64,000 nucleotides of DNA. Origin: Desulfobacter hydrogenophilus. Lineage in GTDB: Bacteria; Desulfobacterota; Desulfobacteria; Desulfobacterales; Desulfobacteraceae. The stretch covers positions 1,127,501 through 1,191,500 of the forward strand of contig NZ_CP036313.1 in NCBI RefSeq assembly GCF_004319545.1. Direction: 5' to 3'. Positions 38,841-46,498 of this stretch are shown here, piece by piece (the stretch's first letter is position 1; every line of letters begins with the position of its first letter). The notes beneath the pieces are model-generated. The model searched no databases. It saw nothing but the letters and a program-made list of their open reading frames with translations, and was not told the origin of the DNA. A program made the position numbers and the translations under genes.

Positions 38841-38910
38841 TCCTTTTCTTGATTTTTTTATTAAATGCTGTATTTAATTTGATTTTTATTTTATTTCAAT
38901 ACATATATTG

Positions 38911-39999
38911 ATGAATACACTAAACTCCAAAATAGAACAAAATCCCAGTATCCGGGAAATCTTCCAGCAACGGGAGCATAATTTCCTGTCAAGATACGGA
39001 ACCCCTAGCACCAGCGGAAAACGCCGGCACCCTGACGTTGCCCCCGACAAAATCAGAACCCCCTTTCAGCTGGACCGGGACCGAATTGTATACTCCAATG
39101 CCTTCAGGCGATTGAAATACAAGACCCAAGTATTTCTATCGCCGCTGGGGGACCATTACCGGACCCGGCTTACCCATACCCTAGAAGTTTCTGAAACGGC
39201 AAGGAATATTGCCCGGGCCATGCGCCTGAACGAGGATCTTGCCGAAGCGGTTGCACTGGGCCATGATCTAGGGCATACGCCTTTTGGCCATGGTGGGGAA
39301 ACTGCTCTGATCCAGGTACACTCTTCCCGTTTTACCCATTCCGACCAGAGCTTAAGGGTGGTGGATGTATTGGAAAACAGAGGGAAGGGCCTGAATCTCA
39401 CCACCCAGGTCAGGGATGGTATTCTTAAGCATTCCAAGGGATTCGGCAACATCATCCCGGCTACGCCCGGTGAAACCGCATCCACCATTGAAGGGCGGAT
39501 CGTACGCGTGGCCGACATCATCGCTTACCTGAACCATGACCTCGATGATGCGTTGCGGGGTAAGGTCATCTTCAGGGATGAGGTGCCTGATATCTGCACC
39601 CGAAAGCTTGGCAAAACCCATTCCGCCCGGGCATCTACAATGATGGAACAGCTGGTTTACAACAGCGGGCCCCAAAACGGAGAATTCATTTTAAGCATGG
39701 GTGAGGAAACCATGGAAGCCATGACAATCCTAAGAAAATTTCTCTTTGAAAAGGTATACCGCTCCCCAGCGGTTCATGGCGAATTTGTAAAGGCAAAAAA
39801 AGTAATTATCGGTCTTTACAAATATTTCATGGAAAATCCCGACGAGATGCAAAAAGAACTGGAAAAAATGGAAATGGCCCCATGGGATTCAGCAAAAAAT
39901 AAACTGAAACGCTCCGTGTGTGATGTCATTGCCTCCATGACAGACCGATACGCACTTAAATTGTACGCGCGTCTGTTTTTCCCCAACCCATTGGTTTAA
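38911..39999 (+). CDS. dgt: deoxyguanosinetriphosphate triphosphohydrolase-like protein
   Basis: This 362-residue HD-domain enzyme converts dNTPs to the nucleoside and triphosphate. RIVYSNAFRRLKYKTQVF precedes the metal-binding residues: His in THTLEVSETARN, then GHDLGHTPFGHGGE with the HD pair. ADIIAYLNHDLDDA carries the further Asp ligand. The length suits the dGTPase-like subgroup rather than the 505-residue Escherichia coli enzyme. I use the ATG at 38911 rather than the TTG one codon earlier. The ribosome site is weak. It is followed by a YkgJ-family gene after 22 bases. Confidence 0.9.
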   Translation: MNTLNSKIEQNPSIREIFQQREHNFLSRYGTPSTSGKRRHPDVAPDKIRTPFQLDRDRIVYSNAFRRLKYKTQVFLSPLGDHYRTRLTHTLEVSETARNIARAMRLNEDLAEAVALGHDLGHTPFGHGGETALIQVHSSRFTHSDQSLRVVDVLENRGKGLNLTTQVRDGILKHSKGFGNIIPATPGETASTIEGRIVRVADIIAYLNHDLDDALRGKVIFRDEVPDICTRKLGKTHSARASTMMEQLVYNSGPQNGEFILSMGEETMEAMTILRKFLFEKVYRSPAVHGEFVKAKKVIIGLYKYFMENPDEMQKELEKMEMAPWDSAKNKLKRSVCDVIASMTDRYALKLYARLFFPNPLV

Positions 40000-40021
40000 A
40001 AAACAAACACCAAAGACTGCC

Positions 40022-40627
40022 ATGACACATATCCCGGAACAATTTTCATCCCTGGCCCAGCTCTACTATGATATGGATAAAGCATGGAATCAGGTTGCAC
40101 AACAATATGGGTTTCAGTGCAACGGCTGTGAAGACAACTGCTGCCTGTCTCTATTTTTTCACCACACCCATGCCGAAGCATCTTTTCTGCAATTTGGCTT
40201 CCAGACATTGCCCCGTAAAGACCAAAAGCACATATTAGCCCTTAGCCGGGACTACTGCCGTCAAACCTTTTCCAGCACTGCGGAAAGCCAAAACCAGCCG
40301 GCATCCAAAAAAATCCCCTGCCCTTTGCTCAAAAATGACAGGTGCAGCCTTTACAAGTTTCGACCCATGATCTGCCGAATGCACGGACTGCCCCACGAGC
40401 TTCACAAACCCGGATTTAATGTCATAAAAGGACCTGGCTGTGATGCCGGAAAATTTGACAGCCGTACATATATTCCTTTTGACCGGACCCCGTTTTATAA
40501 ACAGATGGCTGTCATCGAAATGAATTTCAGACAGCTGACAGGCAAAACCGGAAAAATAAAAAAAGCCATTGCCCAGATTCTATCCGATTCCATGCCGGAA
40601 CAAAGAAGAGACATAAAGGCTCCTTGA
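40022..40627 (+). CDS. YkgJ-family cysteine-cluster protein
   Basis: This 201-residue protein has the YkgJ-type cysteine pattern: CNGCEDNCC near residues 37-45, then CPLLKNDRCSLYKFRPMICR (about 100-119). The eight or so cysteines probably bind a metal or Fe-S cluster. No reaction is established for the family. It follows dgt closely and precedes pta. A second member lies at 44826-45569. Confidence 0.8.
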   Translation: MTHIPEQFSSLAQLYYDMDKAWNQVAQQYGFQCNGCEDNCCLSLFFHHTHAEASFLQFGFQTLPRKDQKHILALSRDYCRQTFSSTAESQNQPASKKIPCPLLKNDRCSLYKFRPMICRMHGLPHELHKPGFNVIKGPGCDAGKFDSRTYIPFDRTPFYKQMAVIEMNFRQLTGKTGKIKKAIAQILSDSMPEQRRDIKAP

Positions 40628-40739
40628 CAGTACCCAACCAATCCTATAATTTATTATAAAGTTATTGTTCTGGATTTTCGAAAATAACGTTCCCCTCTAT
40701 CTGACTGAATAACAAACCAGTATCTTTGGAGAAATTTCA

Positions 40740-42851
40740 ATGTCAAGCGGTTTATATATCACCGCCACCCAGGCGGGCGCCGGCAAATCAGCTATTGCGT
40801 TAGGTGTAATGGAAATGCTTTTTCGAAAACTGGAACATGTGGGCTTTTTTAGACCTATCATCACCAAAGACCCCGAAGATGCCTGGGATCTGGATATTGA
40901 ACTGATGTCCAGTCAGTTCCATCTTGACCGGCCCTATGCCACCATGTACGGCGTCGCCCAGAACGAGGCGGACCACCTGTTAAGCCATGGGAAAAAAGAT
41001 GAGTTACTTGAAAAAATCATCGAGAAATACAATGATGCCAGGGAAAAATGCGGTTTTATCCTTTGCGAAGGAACAGATTTTGTTTCTTCCACCACCGGTG
41101 TGGAATTCGACATCAATGCAACCATTATCCAGAATCTGAACTGCCCCGTGCTCCTGGTGGCTGATGCCCACAATAAATCCATGGAAGAAGCGGCCACACT
41201 AACCAGTATGACGTTAGACTCACTGGGAAGCAAAGGGTGTCATATCCTGGGCACCATAATCAACCGGGTAACACCTGCCAACCATTCCGGCATCATTGAC
41301 CATTTCAAAAAAACCGGGTTATTTCCTGATCAACTGATATATGCCATTCCCGAAGAAGAAATACTGGCCAATCCAACCATTGCAGAAGTTGCAGCGGCGC
41401 TGGGCGCAAAAGTACTTATTGGAAGCAACCAGCTCTATCGACATGCTCGGTGCTTTACCGTTGCGGCCATGCAGTTGACCAATCTGCTAAGCAGAATCGA
41501 CCACGGCACCCTGATCATCACCCCGGGAGACCGGGCCGATGTCATTGTGGGATGCATGGCAGCCCTGTCTTCGGATTCCATCGAAAATGTCTCCGGCATC
41601 ATTTTGACCGGCGGTCTTGTACCAGAAGGCCCGGTATGGGACCTTATCAAAGGCATCCCTGATGCCGTACCCGTGCTCAGCGTCCCCGAAAACACATTCC
41701 CCACCGCCCTGGCCGTGGAAAAAATCAAGGGTTCAATTTCCCCGTACGATGACAGAAAAATCATCCGGACTTTGGCGTTATTTGAACAACACGTAGACAT
41801 CGAACGAATGATGGATAAAGTCATCACGACCGACGCCACCATCATGACACCGAAAATGTTCGAATACGAACTTATCCGCAAAGCCAGAATGTTCAAAAAA
41901 AGGATTGTTCTACCCGAGGGAGATGAAGAGCGCATATTACGGGCCGTGGAAACCATTCTGCGGCGTGGGATTGCTGACATCACCCTGCTTGGCGATGAAA
42001 AAAAGATTCAGCACAAGATCAGAACACTTGGCCTGCGCATGGATGGATTTGAAATCATCAACCCCGGAAAATCCGACCTGCTCGAGACCTATGCCCAAGT
42101 CTATTGCGAGTTAAGAAAACACAAAGGCATGACCATTGAAAATGCCCGGGACCGGGTGACGGATATCAACTATTTCGGCACGATGATGGTGCACATGGGT
42201 GATGTGGACGGCATGGTATCGGGTTCCGTCCACAGCACAGCCGCCACTATTATCCCCTCATTTGAAATCATCAAAGCCAAAAAACCGCAGACCCCGGTAT
42301 CCGGACTGTTTTTCATGTGCCTGCCACATAAAGTGTTAGCGTATGGCGACTGCGCCATCAATCCGGACCCCAATGCGGAACAGCTTGCAGAAATTGCCAT
42401 CACCTCAGCCCAAACCGTAAAAATGTTCGACATTGAACCAAGGGTCGCCATGCTTTCATACTCCACAGGCACCTCGGGCAAAGGCAAGGATGTAGACAAA
42501 GTCAGAGAAGCCACCAAAATTGTCAAGCAAAAGTGTCCGGATCTGCTGATTGAAGGTCCCATCCAGTATGATGCCGCCATAGAACCGGATGTCGCAAAAA
42601 CCAAAATGCCCGACTCTCCTGTGGCCGGTAGAGCCACGGTTTTTATTTTTCCGGATCTCAATACAGGAAACAATACCTACAAAGCCGTGCAACGCTCCTC
42701 GAATGCCGTGGCCATTGGTCCGACCCTACAGGGTTTAAATAAGCCGGTGAATGACTTAAGCCGTGGGTGTCTTGTAACCGACATTATCAACACAGTAGCC
42801 ATCACAGCCATCCAGGCCGCCGAACAGGATATAAGAACTCAGGATCAATGA
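40740..42851 (+). CDS. pta: phosphate acetyltransferase
   Basis: This 703-residue enzyme interconverts acetyl-CoA and acetyl-phosphate, a route for acetate activation or overflow in sulfate reducers. An N-terminal P-loop-like BioD/CobB-type domain is at 1-200 (ATQAGAGKSAIALGV). The middle DRTGG domain is at about 215-330. The catalytic PTA domain is at about 375-700 (VLPEGDEERILRA; AMLSYSTGTSGKGKD; PDSPVAGRATVFIFPDLNTG, which I give in parts). This long three-domain form matches Escherichia coli Pta (about 714). GGAG precedes the ATG. Its last seven bases overlap the convergent LysR gene. No ackA lies in the window. Confidence 0.96.
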   Translation: MSSGLYITATQAGAGKSAIALGVMEMLFRKLEHVGFFRPIITKDPEDAWDLDIELMSSQFHLDRPYATMYGVAQNEADHLLSHGKKDELLEKIIEKYNDAREKCGFILCEGTDFVSSTTGVEFDINATIIQNLNCPVLLVADAHNKSMEEAATLTSMTLDSLGSKGCHILGTIINRVTPANHSGIIDHFKKTGLFPDQLIYAIPEEEILANPTIAEVAAALGAKVLIGSNQLYRHARCFTVAAMQLTNLLSRIDHGTLIITPGDRADVIVGCMAALSSDSIENVSGIILTGGLVPEGPVWDLIKGIPDAVPVLSVPENTFPTALAVEKIKGSISPYDDRKIIRTLALFEQHVDIERMMDKVITTDATIMTPKMFEYELIRKARMFKKRIVLPEGDEERILRAVETILRRGIADITLLGDEKKIQHKIRTLGLRMDGFEIINPGKSDLLETYAQVYCELRKHKGMTIENARDRVTDINYFGTMMVHMGDVDGMVSGSVHSTAATIIPSFEIIKAKKPQTPVSGLFFMCLPHKVLAYGDCAINPDPNAEQLAEIAITSAQTVKMFDIEPRVAMLSYSTGTSGKGKDVDKVREATKIVKQKCPDLLIEGPIQYDAAIEPDVAKTKMPDSPVAGRATVFIFPDLNTGNNTYKAVQRSSNAVAIGPTLQGLNKPVNDLSRGCLVTDIINTVAITAIQAAEQDIRTQDQ

Positions 42852-43756
42852 GGATGAGCCTGGTGTTCGTACACCGCCTTATAACGCTCCTTTGTATAAT
42901 AAATAAATTCCTGAAGAACAGATGAAAAATATTTATCCTTATGCCAGATCGTATAAAAGGAACGGGAAAATTTAAAATCTTTTATCTTGAGACGAAACAA
43001 CTGCCCGGACAGAAGCTCGTTCATTACGGAAATTCTGGACAAGCAGCTTAGCGCCCCCTTGTTCCCCAGTACCGATTTCACAGCTTCCGTATGCCCCACT
43101 TCCAGGAAGGGCTTAAACCGTTTTTTATACTTTTCTATATGATACAGGAAAACCTCCCGGGTGCCGGACCCCTCTTCCCGGAGAATCCAACGCTTTGATA
43201 AAAGCTCTTCCATGCGGTAATCTTCACCGCTGACAAGGTCCGGATCTCCAGTCACCACATAAAGCTCATCAAGGCCAAGTACCTCCCGCTCGATCTCGGT
43301 GCTGTTGTAGTCTGCCTCAACAAAACCGATATCCACATCACCATCTTCAATAAGCTTGCCGATTTCTATGGTATTACCGGTTATTTTTTCCACACGGACC
43401 CCTTCATATAGCTCAGCAAACTCATAAATAATCTGGGGCAGGATATAGTTGGCAATGGATGAACTGGCGCCCACCTTGATATCTCCAACCAGATCTTGAT
43501 CCCTGAACATGGCCTCACTTTCCCGCAGGCCAAAAACAAGGGGCTCCACCATCCTGAAAAAATAGCGCCCGTTTTCATTGACCACTAACCTTTTGTGGAT
43601 GCGGTCGAACAATAATTTTCCCAAAGTTTCTTCAAGAGCTTTTATGGCCATGGATACTGCAGACTGGGTCAGGCCGAAATCTTTGGCCACCTGACTTAAA
43701 TGGGGTGTCTTCACAAGCGCAAGAAATAGCTCAAGTTGCCTTAATGTCAATCGCAT
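42845..43756 (-). CDS. LysR-family transcriptional regulator
   Basis: This 303-residue regulator has an N-terminal winged helix-turn-helix (1-60, LRQLELFLALVKTPHLSQVA then GLTQSAVSMAIKALEETLG). The effector-binding domain is at 90-295 (DIKVGASSSIANYILPQII). It probably binds a small acid and controls nearby or distant genes. It is convergent with pta and sits 245 bases from the end of the SDR gene. There is no divergent partner in the usual position, so its target is not obvious. CysB/CbbR-like families are possible. Confidence 0.88.
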   Translation of the reverse strand: MRLTLRQLELFLALVKTPHLSQVAKDFGLTQSAVSMAIKALEETLGKLLFDRIHKRLVVNENGRYFFRMVEPLVFGLRESEAMFRDQDLVGDIKVGASSSIANYILPQIIYEFAELYEGVRVEKITGNTIEIGKLIEDGDVDIGFVEADYNSTEIEREVLGLDELYVVTGDPDLVSGEDYRMEELLSKRWILREEGSGTREVFLYHIEKYKKRFKPFLEVGHTEAVKSVLGNKGALSCLSRISVMNELLSGQLFRLKIKDFKFSRSFYTIWHKDKYFSSVLQEFIYYTKERYKAVYEHQAHPH

Positions 43757-44001
43757 ACCTCCATAGACCTACTTGGCAAGGGCATAACAATTACGCCCTA
43801 TACTTTAAAATAAAAAATGCTAAGGATATCTGTCATACAGAGGCGACTATATCACGCCGAGGGGTTCACCCAAAGAATATATTAAAAAAAATTGATTGTT
43901 TTGTTCAGTTTTTTAAATGCACCTCCCCCAAAAAAAGATCAAATATCTGCACGAAAACGAATAGACATAAAAACCATATTGCATATATCTCTTTCGAGTC
44001 C

Positions 44002-44820
44002 CTAAATGATGCCCCGGGGCATCGGCGGCACAGGAGCCCCGCCCAGGACGAAGCCACCGTCTATACGGAGGGTGGCACCAGTCATATATGGGGCATCCCT
44101 GATAATAAAATTGACAGCCTTGACAGCATCGGAAACTTGGCCGGTCCGACCCACCAGGGTATGGTCTATCAGGGAACGCTTTTCCTCGTCCGTCAATACC
44201 TCCCGCCACCCCCGGGTCCCCTGGGCATGACGGGTTTCAAAGATACCCAGCATTAATTCGTTCACACGGACTAAAGGCGCCCCCATCCTGGCCCATGTTT
44301 CGGTGAGTACGCCAACCCCCCGGTTGGCGGCTGAATACCCCTCGTTGAAAACCAGGGCAGCAGGGCCGGATCTCCCGGTTATGGCCGCAACAGAAGAAAG
44401 ATTAATGACAACGGCGTCATCACCGGCCTTCAGCAAGGGAAACATCGCCTCAAAAACCCAGCGTTTGGCTTTAAGCGTTGTTTCAATCTCCAAATCCCAC
44501 TGATCTTCAACATATGCCCCGTGAACCGTAGGCCACCCGCCGCGTTCAATGTTGTTCACCAAAATATCCAAACGCCCATACCGATCTCTTATAAACTTTG
44601 CCAGACCGTCTATTTCATCGGTTATACGCAAATCTGCATTTATTATATGGTGTTGGGCACCTGTCTTCTCAAATTCCGCCTCCATATCACAGAAGGCATC
44701 CGGCCAGTCATGGCGAGTGAGGATAAGATTTGCCCCCTGCCGAGCAAGGTCCAGGCCAATGCCTTTGCCGATTCCCTTGACCGCTCCAAGCACCAAAGCC
44801 ACTTTTCCTTTGATTTCCAT
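44002..44820 (-). CDS. short-chain dehydrogenase-like protein without catalytic lysine
   Basis: This 272-residue Rossmann protein has the SDR cofactor motif GAVKGIGKGIG (12-22), LVNNIERGG replacing NNAG (88-96) and the serine strand VVINLSS (137-143). Tyr162 is present, but the YxxxK motif reads YSAAN, so the active-site lysine is asparagine at 166. The C-terminal GGFVLGGA is typical. It may bind NAD(P) without normal oxidoreductase activity. It lies 5 bases after the YkgJ-family gene and is probably co-transcribed with it. Confidence 0.85.
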   Translation of the reverse strand: MEIKGKVALVLGAVKGIGKGIGLDLARQGANLILTRHDWPDAFCDMEAEFEKTGAQHHIINADLRITDEIDGLAKFIRDRYGRLDILVNNIERGGWPTVHGAYVEDQWDLEIETTLKAKRWVFEAMFPLLKAGDDAVVINLSSVAAITGRSGPAALVFNEGYSAANRGVGVLTETWARMGAPLVRVNELMLGIFETRHAQGTRGWREVLTDEEKRSLIDHTLVGRTGQVSDAVKAVNFIIRDAPYMTGATLRIDGGFVLGGAPVPPMPRGII

Positions 44821-44825
44821 AATTT

Positions 44826-45569
44826 TCAGCCCCGAATTTCCAAATCCTTGCCAAACAACTGGTATTTTACCCAGGCAATACCGAAATTAAGCAGACTTAA
44901 ATCATCAGCTACAACCTTTTCCACATATTCCCCGGGCAGATCAAGTGAAGCAAGAAGCCCTTTTTCCTTAATCTGAAATTTGAAATTATCCAGATCATAT
45001 AAAGCCATGTAAAAAACATCTTCTTCGGCGACTTCAAGTCTTCCCGGCCGGATCTGATTTTTAAGGCTGATCAGTTCAAGAATTTTATCATTTTCAGTGT
45101 TGTGGTCGACCACATCCTGGCCTTTGAGCCACTGGGCTACGGTCTGGTTACCCTGAACGCCAAAGCCCTTGCAGTGCTCTTCTTCAATCAAAGCAAAATA
45201 TTCGACATGCTTCCCGGTTCTCCTGTCCTTTGCAACGGCCCGGGCCAAGGGATACATGCGGCATGACGCAGGACGGTCATCATATATGGAACACCCTGAA
45301 TCCGTGACAAAAGGACAGGCGTGGCCGGTGGCAGGATTGGCCTTGAAGGTAAGCACCGGCAGACCGGAACCGGGCCCGGTATGCCGGGATGTATATTTTT
45401 GCAGAAACTGCCCGGACGGCAAATTCACTGCATTTTTCATTCTCAGAACATCATAGGGGGTCAGTGCCTGGTTCAGATCCCTGCAACATTGATTGAAGCA
45501 AGGGTTATCCGGACTGCAGTTGAATTGCATAAAATCATCCAAGGCCACAGGTAACATCTCATCGTTCAT
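44826..45569 (-). CDS. YkgJ-family cysteine-cluster protein
   Basis: This 247-residue protein has cysteines in the YkgJ pattern: NCSPDNPCFNQCCRD (about 14-28) and GHACPFVTDSGCSIYDDRPA with SCRMYPLA (about 77-105). It is longer than the member at 40022, with a C-terminal helical extension. Metal or cluster binding is likely and the function is unknown. It precedes the SDR-like gene in the same direction and is divergent from aprBA across 440 bases. Confidence 0.82.
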   Translation of the reverse strand: MNDEMLPVALDDFMQFNCSPDNPCFNQCCRDLNQALTPYDVLRMKNAVNLPSGQFLQKYTSRHTGPGSGLPVLTFKANPATGHACPFVTDSGCSIYDDRPASCRMYPLARAVAKDRRTGKHVEYFALIEEEHCKGFGVQGNQTVAQWLKGQDVVDHNTENDKILELISLKNQIRPGRLEVAEEDVFYMALYDLDNFKFQIKEKGLLASLDLPGEYVEKVVADDLSLLNFGIAWVKYQLFGKDLEIRG

Positions 45570-45737
45570 TTTTTTTCCTTTATCATTTTAAAATTATGAT
45601 ATAAAACGGGTCGTCAATAACCGGCGGATAAACTACCAGGATCCAACTGGTTTTTCCAGATGATTTTAATGTATGCATTCACAAGATATAGTGCCTTACC
45701 GGCCCCAAAAACATATATATTGTCGAAACAATAATCG

Positions 45738-45778
45738 TTCAAAAAAATTGAAGAAATCATTCAATCATTTTTTTTGAA
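45738..45778. promoter_or_regulatory. two TTCAA-N-TTGAA palindromes upstream of the apr promoter
   Basis: TTCAAAAAAATTGAA (45738-45752) and TTCAATCATTTTTTTTGAA (45760-45778) share the half-site TTCAA/TTGAA. Their centres lie 24 bases apart and end 5 bases before the -35 box. This is a natural place for an activator or for bent DNA. The identity of the binding protein is unknown. Confidence 0.45.
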
Positions 45779-45783
45779 TTTTC

Positions 45784-45812
45784 TTGACACAGACCTTGTC
45801 AGGGTGTTATTT
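45784..45812 (+). promoter_or_regulatory. candidate sigma-70 promoter of aprBA
   Basis: A perfect TTGACA (45784-45789), a 17-base spacer and TTATTT (45807-45812) form the candidate. The -10 box is weak. The expected start is near 45819, leaving a long untranslated leader before aprB. Confidence 0.45.
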
Positions 45813-45955
45813 CCATATCATTTGTTCGAAGGAAGAAGGCTTATTGACTTAAATTTAAAACGGAGTCGACACGTCACCCTCTGAACTCAAATACTTGAAA
45901 TTACAGGCCTTTTAAAGCTTTTGATAGGCCTTAATCTAGATAGTAACACATTGTC

Positions 45956-45973
45956 GCACAACGGTATTTGTGC
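45956..45973 (+). promoter_or_regulatory. hairpin in the aprB leader
   Basis: GCACAA pairs with TTGTGC around CGGTAT, 36 bases ahead of the aprB start. It may stabilise the leader or serve as a protein site (inside-out CACAA/TTGTG). Confidence 0.35.
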
Positions 45974-46009
45974 AATTTTGATTAACCTACATTAATGGAG
46001 GTATTTTAA

Positions 46010-46447
46010 ATGCCATCTTTTGTAATCGCAGAAAAATGTGACGGCTGTAAAGGCGGAGACAAAACCGCATGCATGTACATCTGCCCCAATGACCTGATGG
46101 TTCTGGATGCTAATGAAATGAAAGCTTACAACCAAGAACCTGATCAGTGCTGGGAATGCTACTCTTGCGTAAAGATTTGCCCCTCCCAGGCCATCGAAGT
46201 AAGAGGTTACTCTGACTTCGTGCCCATGGGCGCTGCTGTACAGCCCATGATGGGTACTGAGGACATTATGTGGACCTGTAAGTTCAGAAACGGCGTTGTA
46301 AAACGTTTCAAGTTCCCCATCAGAACCACTCCCGAAGGCGAAGCCAACTCTTATGATGATCTGAAGGGCAAAGACCTGTCTTCAGGATTGCTTTCCACTG
46401 AGGAAGCCGACGGCATGGAGCTAATAGTTCCCACCGAACTGGCATAG
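46010..46447 (+). CDS. aprB: adenylylsulfate (APS) reductase, beta subunit
   Basis: This 145-residue ferredoxin-like subunit carries two [4Fe-4S] clusters that feed electrons to the FAD of AprA. The cluster motifs are CDGCKGGDKTACMYICP (with an insert between cysteines, typical of AprB) and CWECYSCVKICP. The N-terminus MPSFVIAEKCDG is that of the mature protein. GGAGG precedes the start. It forms the cytoplasmic AprAB enzyme, which reduces APS to sulfite and AMP in dissimilatory sulfate reduction. It lies 51 bases before aprA. Confidence 0.97.
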   Translation: MPSFVIAEKCDGCKGGDKTACMYICPNDLMVLDANEMKAYNQEPDQCWECYSCVKICPSQAIEVRGYSDFVPMGAAVQPMMGTEDIMWTCKFRNGVVKRFKFPIRTTPEGEANSYDDLKGKDLSSGLLSTEEADGMELIVPTELA

Positions 46448-46498
46448 GGTTACTTAAATTTAATTTCGGATACTTATTAAAATTCTTGGAGGTATATA

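Larger units (their letters stand above)
45570..46009. promoter_or_regulatory. aprBA upstream region, 440 bp
   Basis: This is the shared spacer between the YkgJ gene and aprB. It holds the candidate apr promoter (45784-45812), two palindromes (45738-45752 and 45760-45778), a 5'-UTR hairpin (45956-45973) and a long leader of nearly 190 bases. No small gene was found. Confidence 0.6.
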
